Notes: generated by a model from the letters alone, not told the origin. Positions 43,644 through 54,061 are shown, numbered from the stretch's first letter. The stretch is 64,000 bases of DNA from Thalassospira sp. ER-Se-21-Dark (GCF_017922435.1 NZ_VDEZ01000001.1:496001-560000), one strand, 5' to 3'. Program-made: numbers and translations.

Positions 43644-44891
43644 TCAGGCCATCTGTTTGAACAAAACGCTCTGATCAAGCAGATAGCGTGAGAACAAGGG
43701 CAGACTTGCTGCACCGATGGCGCGTGCGGCACTGCCCACCCGCCCCTGTTCGATGCGGGGGCGTTCGATGCCTTGCAGATCGAGCTCGGAAATCGCGGCG
43801 CGGGTTGCGGCAACCACCCGGTCACAGACATCGGCCGGGAATCCGCCATCGACAATCACAGCTTCAAAATCAATCACCGAGCAGACCGAGGTGATGGCAA
43901 TTGCCAGACTGCGCGCGGTGTGTTCGATCCAGATATCAAGCGTCTTGCCAAGGCCATGCCAGTAATCGGGATCGCGCCACAGCATCGCCGGATCACCGCC
44001 TTCGCGGGTCAGCATCTGTTCAAGCACAAAGATCGAGGCCTGATCGATCAACTGGCTGGGATGGCCGCTGCGTGAGGAGACCGGCATGGAGCCAAAGGCG
44101 CCGGCATTGCCTGTCCGCCCGGCATAAAGCGCCTGATTAAGCACCACCCCGCCGCCAATAAACGACCCGATAAAGAAGTAGGCGAAATCGGAATAGTTCG
44201 GGCCAAGGCCAAAGACGAGCTCCGCCCCGCAGGCGGCAGTCGCGTCATTTTGCTGAAAAACCGGGAACGGCACGATGGCGGCAATGGCGTCGACCAGATC
44301 GACCTCGCGCCAGGCATTCATGTCTTCGACCGGTGCGCCGACCTCATCGACCCAGTTCCACAATTCAAACGGGGCAGCGATGCCGACCCCGGCAATGCGA
44401 TCAATCTGGTTGCGATCAAGACCGGTCAGGATGTCATCAATCGCGCCGCGAACGAACCGGCGAATACCATCGGGGGTGGGATATTTATACGCTTCGCGTT
44501 TGGTTGCCCGCACCGATCCGACGAAATCCATCAGGATCAGTTCCGTGCTGCGCCGCCCGATCTTGAGCCCAAAGGAATAAACCCCGTCGGGATTAAGCGC
44601 CATCGGCACCTTTGGCTTTCCGACATTGCCGCGCACCGGTGTGCCGCGCATCAAAAGCCCATCCTTTTCAAGCGCGCGCATGATGACGGAAACGGTTTGG
44701 GCCGAAAGACCGGAAAGCCTTGCAATTTCGGCCTTTGAAAGGCCGGCATTACGGCGCACGAGCGACAAAACAAGCCGTTCGTTGTAAGCGCGCACACGCA
44801 ACTGGTTTGCGCCGCCGCCCGGATGCAAGGGACGCGCGTTGCGATCATCCGCCCCGAATTTGTCCGGGTTCGCAGAGATGCTGTCAGTCAT
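43644..44891 (-). CDS. ROK-family repressor of the adjacent sugar operon
   Basis: The 415-residue protein has an N-terminal winged helix (GLSKAEIARLSGLSAQTVSVIMRALEKDGLL) and a ROK sugar-kinase-like domain. Its metal-binding Cys motif differs from classical ROK kinases. Divergent from frcB across 226 nt, next to an inverted repeat, it matches the position of the repressor in frcBCAK loci of rhizobia. It probably represses frc genes until sugar is present. Confidence 0.88.
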   Translation of the reverse strand: MTDSISANPDKFGADDRNARPLHPGGGANQLRVRAYNERLVLSLVRRNAGLSKAEIARLSGLSAQTVSVIMRALEKDGLLMRGTPVRGNVGKPKVPMALNPDGVYSFGLKIGRRSTELILMDFVGSVRATKREAYKYPTPDGIRRFVRGAIDDILTGLDRNQIDRIAGVGIAAPFELWNWVDEVGAPVEDMNAWREVDLVDAIAAIVPFPVFQQNDATAACGAELVFGLGPNYSDFAYFFIGSFIGGGVVLNQALYAGRTGNAGAFGSMPVSSRSGHPSQLIDQASIFVLEQMLTREGGDPAMLWRDPDYWHGLGKTLDIWIEHTARSLAIAITSVCSVIDFEAVIVDGGFPADVCDRVVAATRAAISELDLQGIERPRIEQGRVGSAARAIGAASLPLFSRYLLDQSVLFKQMA

Positions 44892-44947
44892 TGGTTCCTC
44901 CCACTCGGGATCCTTAATGCCCGATTAGGGGTCATGGTGACAGGAAT

Positions 44948-44976
44948 AATTAATAAATCAATCGGATTTATTAATT
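44948..44976. promoter_or_regulatory. Perfect inverted repeat in the ROK-frcB gap
   Basis: AATTAATAAATC and GATTTATTAATT, 12 bp each, 5 nt apart. AT-rich repeats of this kind are typical ROK (NagC/Mlc-like) operators. It could control both divergent genes. Confidence 0.65.
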
Positions 44977-45117
44977 GACAGGATCGCTGGTTTGGTGTGT
45001 CGTAAGGCCATACAGATTGAAGACCCGCGACAAAAAATGTGCGTCACGATCTGTTGGAAAACAGCAAAATCAGGCCCAAATGGCCAAATATTCAGGTTCA
45101 GTCCTGGGAGGAAACAA

Positions 45118-46146
45118 ATGAAGAAAGCACTTCTTGGCGCCGCCCTTGGTGCGCTTGCACTGGGTATGACTGCGGCCCCGAACGCCGCCAAAGCCGACGA
45201 GATCGGCGCCTGCCTGATCACCAAAACCGACATCAACCCGTTCTTCGTGAAAATGAAGGAAGGGGCAACCGCTGCGTCTGTTGCCAATGGCATTGATTTG
45301 TCGACCTATGCCGGCAAGATTGATGGAGACCATGAAACACAGGTTCAGGCCATCGAGTCTTGTATCGCATCGGGTGCCAAGGGCATCCTTCTGACTGCAT
45401 CGGACACCAAGGCGATTGTGCCGGTTGTCAAAAAGGCCCGCGATGCCGGCCTGATCGTGATTGCACTCGATACGCCGCTTGAACCGATTGATGCGGCCGA
45501 TGCGACCTTTGCCACCGATAACTTTAAGGCCGGTGAACTGATTGGTCAGTGGGCCGCGGCCAAGCTTGGTGACAAGGCGGCAGACGCCAAGATCGCCCTG
45601 CTTGACCTGACGCCGAGTGCGCCGTCGGTTGATGTGCTGCGCGATCAGGGCTTCCTGAAAGGCTTCGGGATCGACATCAAGGACCCCAACAAGATCGGGG
45701 ACGAGGATGACGACCGGATCGTTGGCCATGACGTGACCAACGGTAACGAAGAAGGTGGCCGTACTGCGATGGAAAACCTGATGCAGCGCGATTCCGACAT
45801 CAATGTGGTTTACACGATCAACGAACCGGCAGCTGCCGGTGCCTATGAGGCATTGAAGTCGTTTGGCATGGAAGACGGCGTTCTGATCGTGTCGGTCGAT
45901 GGTGGTTGCCCGGGTGTTCTGAACGTCAAAGACGGTGTTATTGGCGCAACGTCGCAGCAATACCCGCTTGATATGGCCTACAAGGGCATTGAAGCCATCA
46001 AGAAATGGGCCGAAACTGGTGAAAAACCGAAAACGACCGAAGGTCTTAACTTCTATGACACGGGTGTGAACCTTGTGACCGACGAGCCGGTTGATGGCGT
46101 TCCATCCATCAGCGTCGAAGAAGGTATGAATCGCTGCTGGGGTTAA
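45118..46146 (+). CDS. frcB: Sugar ABC transporter periplasmic binding protein (FrcB-like)
   Basis: The 342-residue protein has a signal peptide ending at AKA-DEI and a type I (ribose/galactose-type) binding fold: [17 protein letters not shown] near residue 35, [36 protein letters not shown] near 90, [12 protein letters not shown], and [16 protein letters not shown]. Fructose or ribose-like pentose/hexose is the likely ligand by analogy with FrcB. ATG 45118 has GGGAGGA upstream. A hairpin 25 nt after it may set higher binding-protein levels than permease levels. Confidence 0.9.
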   Translation: MKKALLGAALGALALGMTAAPNAAKADEIGACLITKTDINPFFVKMKEGATAASVANGIDLSTYAGKIDGDHETQVQAIESCIASGAKGILLTASDTKAIVPVVKKARDAGLIVIALDTPLEPIDAADATFATDNFKAGELIGQWAAAKLGDKAADAKIALLDLTPSAPSVDVLRDQGFLKGFGIDIKDPNKIGDEDDDRIVGHDVTNGNEEGGRTAMENLMQRDSDINVVYTINEPAAAGAYEALKSFGMEDGVLIVSVDGGCPGVLNVKDGVIGATSQQYPLDMAYKGIEAIKKWAETGEKPKTTEGLNFYDTGVNLVTDEPVDGVPSISVEEGMNRCWG

Positions 46147-46171
46147 GCCCGCGCTTATTCTGACCTGCGTC

Positions 46172-46204
46172 GAAGGAGGGCAGTATTATCCCCTGCCCTC
46201 CTTC
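46172..46204 (+). terminator. Intra-operon hairpin after frcB
   Basis: Perfect 12-bp stem (GAAGGAGGGCAG with CTGCCCTCCTTC) around TATTATCCC, with no T-run. It probably attenuates transcription or stabilises the binding-protein mRNA. Confidence 0.6.
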
Positions 46205-46327
46205 TCCCAATTTGCTTTACACTTGGTATGGCACCCAAATGAACCAACCGGCCATAAGAGCCGGGAGCGTGTCTGTAAACAGAGCAGCAATGACTGATCC
46301 TGTTTTCAACCAGGTCCGGAGGAAACG

Positions 46328-47410
46328 ATGAGCGAGACACCCAAATCGTCGCGCCAGAAACAGGAATTCGAGCACGCGCTTGAGTCCAGCGACCGCAACG
46401 TCGCGCAATTCGAACATAAACACCGCAGTTTTTTCGGCAACGTGCAGCATTTTTTGCATGGCAACCCGACCATGGTGCCGGTGATTGTTCTGATATTTTC
46501 GATCATCATTTTCGGCTTTGTCGCCGGCAGTAAATTCTTTTCGCCCTTTAACCTGTCGCTGATCATGCAGCAGGTGTCGATCATCGGCATTCTGGCCGCG
46601 GCGCAAAGCCTTGTGATCCTGACCGCCGGTATCGATCTTTCGGTCGGTGCGATCATGGTTCTGATGTCGGTCATTATGGGCCAGCTTGCCGTCACCATCG
46701 GTATTCCGGCACCGATTGCCATTATCATTGGCTGTATCGGCGGGATCTGTGCCGGGGGGCTGAACGGGTTCCTGGTGACCCGGATCAAATTGCCGCCGTT
46801 TATCGTGACACTCGGCACCTGGAATATATTCTTTGCGCTCAACCTTTGGCTTTCGGGCGCGCAGTCGATCCGAAGCCAGACACTTGATGAAATTGCGCCG
46901 CTTTTGAAATTCTTTGGCGAAAGCATTGCGCTTGGCGGGGCACGGATCACCTATGGGTCGATCCTGATGCTGGTGATTTTCGGGGTGCTTTGGTACATCC
47001 TTAACCACACCAGTTGGGGACGGCATGTCTATGCCATTGGCGATGACAAGGAAGCGGCCGAACTTTCGGGCATTCGTACCAACCGCACCCTGATTACGGT
47101 TTATTGCCTGGCCGGGCTTGTTTGCGCGATTGGCGCATGGGCATCGATAGGACGTGTTGGATCGGTTTCGCCACAGAGTTTTCAGGAAGCCAATCTGCAA
47201 TCGATTACGGCTGTTGTGATCGGGGGGATCTCCCTGTTTGGCGGGCGCGGATCAATCATTGGCCCGTTGATCGGGGCGTTGATTGTCGGCGTGTTTAATT
47301 CCGGCCTTCGCCTTGCGGGGGTGGATGTTCTTTGGCAGGTCTTTGCCATCGGCTGGCTGACCATTATTGCTGTCGCCATTGACCAGTGGATCAGAAAGGT
47401 GTCGTCATGA
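46328..47410 (+). CDS. frcC: Sugar ABC transporter permease (FrcC-like)
   Basis: The 360-residue permease has a 50-residue hydrophilic N-terminal extension and about 8-10 hydrophobic helices. The FecCD/BPD-type motif is GIDLSVGAIMVLMSVIMGQLAV (near residue 100), then GLLNGFLVTR-like GGLNGFLVTRIKLPPFIVTLGT, YAIGDDKEAAELSGI, and GGISLFGGRGSIIGPLIGALIVGV. It belongs with the periplasmic protein upstream and overlaps the ATPase gene by 4 nt. Confidence 0.92.
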   Translation: MSETPKSSRQKQEFEHALESSDRNVAQFEHKHRSFFGNVQHFLHGNPTMVPVIVLIFSIIIFGFVAGSKFFSPFNLSLIMQQVSIIGILAAAQSLVILTAGIDLSVGAIMVLMSVIMGQLAVTIGIPAPIAIIIGCIGGICAGGLNGFLVTRIKLPPFIVTLGTWNIFFALNLWLSGAQSIRSQTLDEIAPLLKFFGESIALGGARITYGSILMLVIFGVLWYILNHTSWGRHVYAIGDDKEAAELSGIRTNRTLITVYCLAGLVCAIGAWASIGRVGSVSPQSFQEANLQSITAVVIGGISLFGGRGSIIGPLIGALIVGVFNSGLRLAGVDVLWQVFAIGWLTIIAVAIDQWIRKVSS

Positions 47411-48201
47411 GCAACACTTCCCAATCTGTGCAACCTGTTCTGAAAGCACGCGGCATCGTCAAACGATATGGTCGTGTCACCGCCCTTAACTATGCCGATT
47501 TTGATCTTTATCCCGGTGAAGTCCTTGCCGTGATTGGCGATAACGGGGCGGGGAAATCATCACTGATCAAGGCACTTTCAGGCGCTGTGACGATTGATGA
47601 AGGCAGTATCGAGCTTGATGGCAAGCCGATCCAGTTCACATCACCGATGGAAGCCCGCGAAGCCGGGATTGAAACGGTGTATCAGAACCTTGCACTTTCG
47701 CCGGCACTTTCGATTGCTGACAACATGTTCATGGGCCGCGAGCTTCGCAAGAAGGGCATTATGGGCAAGTATTTCGGGGCGCTGGATCATAAGGAAATGC
47801 AGCGTCTGGCACGTGAAAAGCTGACTGATCTTGGTCTGATGACCATTCAGAACATCAATCAGGCGGTTGAAACCCTTTCGGGTGGGCAGCGCCAGGGTGT
47901 TGCGGTTGCCCGCGCAGCCGCATTCGGATCGCGTGTGGTGATCATGGATGAACCGACCGCCGCCCTGGGCGTTAAGGAAAGCCGTCGCGTGCTCGATCTG
48001 ATTGCCGATGTGAAGGCGCGCGGCATGCCGATTGTGCTGATTTCACATAACATGCCGCATGTGTTCGAGGTCGCCGATCGCATTCATGTGCATCGCTTGG
48101 GCAAACGTCTTTGCACCATCAAACCCGATGATTACAGCATGTCAGACGCGGTTGCCTTCATGACGGGGGCCAAGGAGCCACCGGCAGAAGACGCCGCATA
48201 A
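47407..48201 (+). CDS. frcA: Sugar ABC transporter ATP-binding protein (FrcA-like)
   Basis: A 264-residue single-domain ATPase, unlike the double-domain ones of ribose importers, as in FrcA. It has Walker A GDNGAGKSSLIKAL, the Q-loop near VYQNLALSPALS, signature LSGGQRQGVAVARA, and Walker B VVIMDEPTAALGV. ATG 47407 overlaps the permease stop (ATGA), which couples translation. It powers the importer encoded before it. Confidence 0.93.
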   Translation: MSNTSQSVQPVLKARGIVKRYGRVTALNYADFDLYPGEVLAVIGDNGAGKSSLIKALSGAVTIDEGSIELDGKPIQFTSPMEAREAGIETVYQNLALSPALSIADNMFMGRELRKKGIMGKYFGALDHKEMQRLAREKLTDLGLMTIQNINQAVETLSGGQRQGVAVARAAAFGSRVVIMDEPTAALGVKESRRVLDLIADVKARGMPIVLISHNMPHVFEVADRIHVHRLGKRLCTIKPDDYSMSDAVAFMTGAKEPPAEDAA

Positions 48202-48235
48202 AACATCGTACCCCGGATATGAGAACCATAATTTC

Positions 48236-48868
48236 ATGACACCTGATCTCGACGCGTTGGCAGACGCCATTCGCGCCAAGCACGCCGACAAGGGCCGCAT
48301 TCTTGTGGCCATTGTCGGTGCACCAGCCTCGGGCAAGTCAACCTTGTCCGACCGGCTTTATCACCATCTGGGGGGTGATAAAGCCGGGGCTGCTGTGGTG
48401 CCGATGGACGGGTATCATTTTGACAATGGCATTCTGGAAGACCGCGGCCTTCTGGAGCGCAAGGGTGCGCCGGAAACCTTTGATGTCGGCGGGCTCAAGC
48501 GCACTTTGATGGCCCTGCGTGACACGCCAAACGATGACGTTTACGTGCCATTGTTTGATCGGACACTTGAAATATCGCGGGGTTCGGCGCGGGTGATTAC
48601 ACCAAGCCACGAAATCATTCTGGTCGAGGGCAATTACCTTTTGCTTGATCAAACACCCTGGAACCAACTCCACGGCCTGTTTGATCTGTCGATCTATCTG
48701 GATGTGACCGAGGAAAAACTGCGTGCGCGCTTGATGGATCGGTGGCGGTCGTTTGGCTTTGATGATGATGGTGCCCGCGCCAAGGCGGAAAGAAACGACC
48801 TGCCCAATGCCATAACCGTTGCACGCCTCAGCAAACTGGCCGACATCGTGGTTACGGCCGGCTTATAA
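48236..48868 (+). CDS. frcK: Nucleoside/sugar-kinase family protein (FrcK-like)
   Basis: A 210-residue P-loop kinase of the uridine-kinase/phosphoribulokinase group, with Walker A GAPASGKSTLS, VPMDGYHFDNGIL and VEGNYLLLDQTPW. It matches FrcK of the rhizobial frc operon, whose role in fructose use is inferred from genetics. It lies 34 nt after frcA, so it is the last gene of the operon. Its 3' end overlaps the convergent LysR gene by 17 nt. Confidence 0.87.
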   Translation: MTPDLDALADAIRAKHADKGRILVAIVGAPASGKSTLSDRLYHHLGGDKAGAAVVPMDGYHFDNGILEDRGLLERKGAPETFDVGGLKRTLMALRDTPNDDVYVPLFDRTLEISRGSARVITPSHEIILVEGNYLLLDQTPWNQLHGLFDLSIYLDVTEEKLRARLMDRWRSFGFDDDGARAKAERNDLPNAITVARLSKLADIVVTAGL

Positions 48869-49736
48869 ACTCCCCATTGAGGAGAACATCCACAAGCCAG
48901 TCCGCAACCGCACGGACCGTTGGCAAGTGGCGTTTGTCCTGATGGGTCAGAAGCCAGACTTCGCGACCAACCGGATGATAGCCATCAAGCAAGGTAAGGC
49001 CATCAATCCGCGCGCCCACGCACATCGGCAGGAGCGCACAACACGCATGGCCCGCCATCATTGATGCCATGATCGACCCACGATTGGCGTATCCGATGGT
49101 CTTGCGATCCGGGAAATGATCCGACAGCCATTTCTGTTCGGGCTTATCAGCAAAGAATTCATCAAGATCAATCCACGGTAGTTCGGCGGGATCAAGTGCC
49201 TCCAGAGGCAGCCCATTGGGATTGCAAAAGACGCCATATTCGAGACAGCCAAGGCGGCGGATATGAAACGCGCCGGTTTCGGGACGGGCAAGTCGGATGG
49301 CGATATCGGTTTCGCGTTGTGGCAAACTGAGATTGCGGTTGGCCCCGATCAATTCCAGCGCAATGCCCGGATATTGCCGATGCAAGGACGCCATGTGCGG
49401 GGCGACACAATCTTGTAAAATAGCATCCACCCCGGTCAGCCGGACGATGCCGCTAATTTGATTGGTATCCTGATCGGTCTGCGGATCCCCGACCAAAAGG
49501 CCAGACACCGTTTCCTGCATCTGTAATGCGGTTTTTAGCAAGGATTGCGCGCGCGTGGTTGGCGCAACGGCTCGGCCATCGCGATGGAGCACACTGTACC
49601 CCACCCATTCTTCAAGACGGGCAATACGGCGCGCCACGGTGGTTTGGTTGATACCAAGCTCACGGGCGGCGGCACTCATATTCCCGGCCTGACAGACCAG
49701 GGCAAAAGTCCGCAATCCTTCCCAATCAAGGGGCAT
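48852..49736 (-). CDS. LysR-family regulator next to the isochorismatase gene
   Basis: The 294-residue protein has a LysR helix-turn-helix (LRTFALVCQAGNMSAAARELGINQTTVARRIARLE) and the effector-domain start SGIVRLTGVDAILQDCVAPHM. It is divergent from the isochorismatase-family gene across 115 nt that contains CTGCA-TATT-TGCAG, so that gene is its probable target. Its end overlaps frcK. Confidence 0.88.
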   Translation of the reverse strand: MPLDWEGLRTFALVCQAGNMSAAARELGINQTTVARRIARLEEWVGYSVLHRDGRAVAPTTRAQSLLKTALQMQETVSGLLVGDPQTDQDTNQISGIVRLTGVDAILQDCVAPHMASLHRQYPGIALELIGANRNLSLPQRETDIAIRLARPETGAFHIRRLGCLEYGVFCNPNGLPLEALDPAELPWIDLDEFFADKPEQKWLSDHFPDRKTIGYANRGSIMASMMAGHACCALLPMCVGARIDGLTLLDGYHPVGREVWLLTHQDKRHLPTVRAVADWLVDVLLNGEFISRP

Positions 49737-49752
49737 TTGACGCTCCAGCTTT

Positions 49753-49766
49753 CTGCATATTTGCAG
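49753..49766. promoter_or_regulatory. Palindrome between the LysR and isochorismatase genes
   Basis: CTGCA-TATT-TGCAG, 17 nt upstream of the LysR start, with a related ATGCAAATTCGCAG segment near 49795. It is a candidate LysR operator. Confidence 0.45.
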
Positions 49767-49851
49767 ATATTAGCCGAAATAACGCCGATGGATAATGCAA
49801 ATTCGCAGATCAATAATGGGGCATCAAAATGACAATCCAAAGGACCCTAAT

Positions 49852-50445
49852 ATGAGCGCACAAACCATCTTTGATATCGCCGGTGCTGTTCAGCCGACCG
49901 GAACACCCAAGGACGCCGCATTGATTGTGATTGATGCGCAGGAAGAATACCGCGATGGCAAATTGAAGCTGTCAGGGCTTTCGCCGGCCCTTGCCAATAT
50001 CCAGACGCTGCTTGCCCATTGGCGCGATCAGGGTGGCACCGTGATCCATGTCCAGCACCATGCAGAAGGCCTGTTTGATCCAAGCGGCCCCTATGCCGCG
50101 ATCATGCCCGAAGTCGCCCCGCGCGATAGTGAAGCGGTCCTGACCAAATCCGTACCGAGCTCTTTTGGTGGCACTGACCTTGAAGCGTTGCTGAAGAAGG
50201 GTGGATTTGACCATGTCGTGCTGACGGGTTTCATGACACATCTATGCGTATCGACCACCGCACGTGTCGCCAACGAAAAGGACTATCAGGTCACCGTCGT
50301 GTCAGATGCCACGGCAACCCGCGATCTGCCTGACGCCATCACCGGTAAAACCATTCTGGCAGCGGACCTGCATAACAACGAACTGGCAATGCTGGCCGAT
50401 GCCTTTGCCAAGATTGTCACGACGAAAGAGATCCTTGCGGCATAA
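49852..50445 (+). CDS. Isochorismatase-family cysteine hydrolase
   Basis: The 197-residue protein has the family layout: the catalytic Asp in ALIVIDAQEEY near residue 25, Lys in AVLTKSVPSSF, and Cys in VLTGFMTHLCVSTTARVA near residue 132. Members include nicotinamidase, peroxyureidoacrylate amidase and biuret hydrolase; the substrate is not clear here. ATG 49852 has AAAGGA upstream. It is divergent from a LysR gene that probably controls it and is followed by a bidirectional terminator. Confidence 0.88.
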   Translation: MSAQTIFDIAGAVQPTGTPKDAALIVIDAQEEYRDGKLKLSGLSPALANIQTLLAHWRDQGGTVIHVQHHAEGLFDPSGPYAAIMPEVAPRDSEAVLTKSVPSSFGGTDLEALLKKGGFDHVVLTGFMTHLCVSTTARVANEKDYQVTVVSDATATRDLPDAITGKTILAADLHNNELAMLADAFAKIVTTKEILAA

Positions 50446-50467
50446 CTAGCGCTGGCCGATCACTAAA

Positions 50468-50508
50468 ACAAGAAAGCGTCCCGCGATAGTCGAGGGACGC
50501 TTTCTTGT
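50468..50508. terminator. Bidirectional terminator between the isochorismatase and fcl genes
   Basis: ACAAGAAAGCGTCCC pairs exactly with GGGACGCTTTCTTGT around an 11-nt loop. It serves both convergent genes. Confidence 0.85.
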
Positions 50509-50530
50509 GTGTCTAGTATTATCAGTTTAG

Positions 50531-51490
50531 CTAAGCTTCACGGGTCTCGCCATTGAGGAAATCGTCATAAGCAATCGCGAGACCTGTTTGCAGGTCGACT
50601 GACGGCCGCCAACCGGTTGCAAACAGACGTTCGCTATCCATCAATTTGCGCATAGTGCCGTCCGGCTTGGAAGCATCGAAGGCGATCTCGCCGGTGAAGC
50701 CGACGGTTTTGGCGATCTCTGTCGCCAGTTCGCGGATGGTCACATCCGAGCCATATCCAACATTGATGTGGCTGCACATTTCATTGGTATTTTCCTTGTA
50801 GGTCGCATCATCAAGGCTCATGACGTGAATGCTGGCTCCGGCCATATCATCGACAAACAGGAACTCGCGATAAGGCTTACCACTTCCCCACACCATAACT
50901 TCGCTGGCACCTGAAACCTTTGCCTCGTGAAAGCGGCGCAAGAGAGCAGGGATAACGTGACTGTTTTCGGGATGGTAGTTATCGCCCGGACCATAGAGGT
51001 TTGTTGGCATCACACTTCGATAATCCCGACCGTACTGACGATTGAAGGACTCGCATAGCTTGATACCAGCGATCTTGGCAATCGCGTATGGTTCATTGGT
51101 GCTTTCGAGCACACCGGTCAAAAGCGCGTCTTCACGCATTGGCTGTGCTACTGCACGCGGATAGATGCAGCTTGATCCAAGGAAGAGAAGTTTTTGAACC
51201 CCTGAGTTATGGGCCGCACCAATGATGTTTGTTTCGATCAACAGGTTACGATAAATGAAGTCTGCCGGATAAGTGTTGTTGGCATGAATGCCACCAACCT
51301 TGGCTGCGGCAAGATACACTTCATCGATCTGTTTACTTGCGAAGAAAGTATTTACCGCACTTTGATTCTCGAAATCCAGTTCATCTCGAGACGCCAGAAT
51401 AAGTTCGACGTCTGAGCAAGAACTGAGTTGACGCACAATTGCACTACCAACCATACCTCTATGCCCTGCGACGAAAACTTTTCTGGTCAT
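50531..51490 (-). CDS. fcl: GDP-L-fucose synthase
   Basis: The 319-residue NADP-dependent 3,5-epimerase/4-reductase has [13 protein letters not shown] as the Rossmann start, LGSSCIYPR with the catalytic Ser/Cys region, PYAIAKIAG with the Tyr-Lys pair, and [24 protein letters not shown]. It makes GDP-L-fucose from the product of Gmd, the next gene upstream (3-nt gap). The fucose is for surface polysaccharide. Confidence 0.95.
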   Translation of the reverse strand: MTRKVFVAGHRGMVGSAIVRQLSSCSDVELILASRDELDFENQSAVNTFFASKQIDEVYLAAAKVGGIHANNTYPADFIYRNLLIETNIIGAAHNSGVQKLLFLGSSCIYPRAVAQPMREDALLTGVLESTNEPYAIAKIAGIKLCESFNRQYGRDYRSVMPTNLYGPGDNYHPENSHVIPALLRRFHEAKVSGASEVMVWGSGKPYREFLFVDDMAGASIHVMSLDDATYKENTNEMCSHINVGYGSDVTIRELATEIAKTVGFTGEIAFDASKPDGTMRKLMDSERLFATGWRPSVDLQTGLAIAYDDFLNGETREA

Positions 51491-51493
51491 GGC

Positions 51494-52615
51494 TTACTGC
51501 GATGCGTTAATTGCGACTTCAAACCCGTTATCCCGAAGCAAACGATGTTGGCGCGCTTTCTTGAGGTCATGAGTCACCATTTCAGAAATCATTTCTTCCA
51601 TGGTTATTTCCGGTTCCCAACCAAGTTCATTTTTGGCCTTTGACGGGTCGCCGAGAAGTGTTTCAACTTCGGCAGGTCGGAAATAACGCTCGTCAACGCG
51701 CACAATTTCATCACCCACGGCAACATCGGGCGAAATCGACTTGTCGACAGAAGCAACAATACCCTTTTCGTTAACGCCCTCGCCTTCGAAACGGAGGGTG
51801 ATGCCAAGTTCCTTGGCAGAAAGCTCAACGAAAGTACGAACCGTTACCTGACGCCCCGTCGCGATGACGTAGTCGCGGGCTTCTTCCTGCTGAAGCATCA
51901 TCCACTGCATACGGACATAGTCCTTTGCATGCCCCCAATCACGTAGCGCATCCATATTGCCGAGATATAAACATGGCTCAAGACCTTGCGAGATGTTGGC
52001 CAATGCACGGGTAATTTTGCGGGTCACGAATGTTTCACCACGGCGCGGGCTTTCGTGGTTAAACAAAATGCCGTTACAGGCATACATGCCATAAGCTTCG
52101 CGATAGTTCACCGCGATCCAATAGGCATAGAGCTTTGCAACGGCATAAGGGCTACGCGGATGGAATGGTGTGGTTTCCTTTTGCGGAATTTCCTGAACCA
52201 AACCATAAAGCTCACTGGTCGAGGCCTGATAAAAGCGGGTCTTCTTTTCTAAACCAAGAAAGCGAATGGCTTCGAGGAGCCGAAGCGTCCCGAGCGCATC
52301 AATATCAGCGGTGTATTCGGCGGCCTCAAAACTAACGGCAACGTGGCTCTGCGCACCGAGGTTATAGACCTCATCGGGCTTCACGTCGTTGATGATACGG
52401 GTCAGGTTGCTGCTATCGGCCAGATCACCGTAATGGAGCACAAGTTTGCGGTTCTGTTCGTGCGGGTCCTGATAGAGGTGGTCAATACGATCCGTATTCA
52501 GAGAACTGCTACGCCGTTTAATCCCGTGGACTTCATATCCCTTTTCCAGCAAAAATTCTGCCAGATAGCTACCATCCTGTCCGGTGATCCCGGTAATGAG
52601 CGCCCGTTTAGTCAT
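51494..52615 (-). CDS. gmd: GDP-mannose 4,6-dehydratase
   Basis: The 373-residue enzyme converts GDP-mannose to GDP-4-keto-6-deoxymannose. It has [31 protein letters not shown], the [10 protein letters not shown] segment with the catalytic Thr/Ser-Glu, [12 protein letters not shown] with the Tyr-Lys pair, and [20 protein letters not shown]. It is operonic with manC upstream and fcl downstream; together they provide activated fucose from mannose-1-phosphate. Confidence 0.97.
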   Translation of the reverse strand: MTKRALITGITGQDGSYLAEFLLEKGYEVHGIKRRSSSLNTDRIDHLYQDPHEQNRKLVLHYGDLADSSNLTRIINDVKPDEVYNLGAQSHVAVSFEAAEYTADIDALGTLRLLEAIRFLGLEKKTRFYQASTSELYGLVQEIPQKETTPFHPRSPYAVAKLYAYWIAVNYREAYGMYACNGILFNHESPRRGETFVTRKITRALANISQGLEPCLYLGNMDALRDWGHAKDYVRMQWMMLQQEEARDYVIATGRQVTVRTFVELSAKELGITLRFEGEGVNEKGIVASVDKSISPDVAVGDEIVRVDERYFRPAEVETLLGDPSKAKNELGWEPEITMEEMISEMVTHDLKKARQHRLLRDNGFEVAINASQ

Positions 52616-52621
52616 CCGAAT

Positions 52622-54061
52622 TTATCCCAGTTCTTTCTTTGCTTGTGTCTTGCGTCCGTACTCGTCGTCAAAACGCTCAATATCATCTTCGCCGAGGTAA
52701 GTACCAGATTGTACTTCAATCAACTCGAGCGGAATTTTTCCCGGGTTTTCCATGCGGTGAACTGCGCCCAAGGGAATATAGGTTGATTCGTTTTCCTTAA
52801 GTAGGAAGGTTTCCTCATCCCGGGTCACAAGTGCTGTTCCCTTAACAACAATCCAGTGCTCAGCGCGATGATTATGTCGTTGCAGGGAGAGTCTTGCGCC
52901 AGGCTTGACGGTGATGCGTTTTACCTGGAAGCGATCACTGTGATCTATGCTGTCATATGCACCCCACGGGCGTGCTACACGGCGGTGTTCGACCACTTCC
53001 GCGCGACCTGCAGCGTCAAGATCAGATACCACAGTCTTGATTTTTTCTACTTGATCAAGCGCACTGACCATAAGCGCATCCGGTGTATCAATAATCGCCA
53101 GATCTTGCGTACCGATAGTAACGACAAAACGACGGTCCGACGCGTGTACAAGGGTGTTCCTCGAATCAATCGAGTGAATGTTTTCGATAACACCAAGCTT
53201 GCCACAATTTTCTTTGTCGACATCGCTTAGCGCGAACATCGCATCCCAACTGCCAACATCACTCCAAACGCCCCTGAATGGAACGACAGCGATATTTGTC
53301 GCGCGCTCCATAACCGCGTAGTCGATACTCTTTTTTGGTGCGTCGATGAAATCTGAACCGGGTCGCCAAAATGTCCCGTCCTGTTCGGCACTTGCCATGG
53401 AGGCGATGCATTTCTCGTAGATCTGTGGCTCATATGCCTGCAGGGCATCGAGAAGGACAGAACGCTTGATAAGAAAAATGCCAGAGTTCCACAGGAAATT
53501 GCCGGAAGAGAGGAAATCCAGTGCAGTTTTGACATCCGGCTTTTCATGGAAACGCACTGACTTTGCAGCGTCAGCACGGATTTCCTCGCCAGTTTCAATA
53601 TAACCGTAGGCAGTACTTGGGCCGCTTGGCTTAACCCCGAAGGTGACAATCCATCCTTGGTTTGCAAGGTCCGTAGCACCAGAGACCATTGCACGAAATT
53701 CGTCAGCACCTGGAATGAAGTGGTCTGCTGGACAAAACAGCAGCAAATCATCGGGGCGTCCGTTAAAAGCCGCAGCCAAGCCCATTGCAGGCGCAGTATC
53801 GCGACCACAAGGTTCAAGAATCTGCGTAAGGTCATGCCCGGCTTTCTCTGTAATCTCTTGAACGAAAAACCGGTAGTCGTCCCCGCTCACAGCCAGCACT
53901 TCACCAAGCGGTGCAACTCTGTCAAGCGTGAGGTCAAATAAGGACTTTCCCTTGTAAAGAGGGATGAATTGTTTGGGCGACGCCTTGCGCGAGAGCGGCC
54001 AGAGCCTCGTCCCAGATCCGCCACACATAATGACAGGTTTGATGATCTTGTCTTCTCGCAT
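52622..54061 (-). CDS. manC: Mannose-1-phosphate guanylyltransferase / mannose-6-phosphate isomerase
   Basis: The 479-residue bifunctional enzyme has the pyrophosphorylase signature VIMCGGSGTRLWPLSRKASPKQF, FCPADHFIP, GYIETGEEI, VRFHEKPD and GNFLWNSGIFL. A C-terminal cupin isomerase domain (about residues 360-470) has RPWGAYDS, KPGARLSLQRHNHRAEHWIVVKGTA and YIPLGAVHRMENPG. It supplies GDP-mannose to Gmd and lies first in the manC-gmd-fcl operon. Confidence 0.95.
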   Translation of the reverse strand: MREDKIIKPVIMCGGSGTRLWPLSRKASPKQFIPLYKGKSLFDLTLDRVAPLGEVLAVSGDDYRFFVQEITEKAGHDLTQILEPCGRDTAPAMGLAAAFNGRPDDLLLFCPADHFIPGADEFRAMVSGATDLANQGWIVTFGVKPSGPSTAYGYIETGEEIRADAAKSVRFHEKPDVKTALDFLSSGNFLWNSGIFLIKRSVLLDALQAYEPQIYEKCIASMASAEQDGTFWRPGSDFIDAPKKSIDYAVMERATNIAVVPFRGVWSDVGSWDAMFALSDVDKENCGKLGVIENIHSIDSRNTLVHASDRRFVVTIGTQDLAIIDTPDALMVSALDQVEKIKTVVSDLDAAGRAEVVEHRRVARPWGAYDSIDHSDRFQVKRITVKPGARLSLQRHNHRAEHWIVVKGTALVTRDEETFLLKENESTYIPLGAVHRMENPGKIPLELIEVQSGTYLGEDDIERFDDEYGRKTQAKKELG

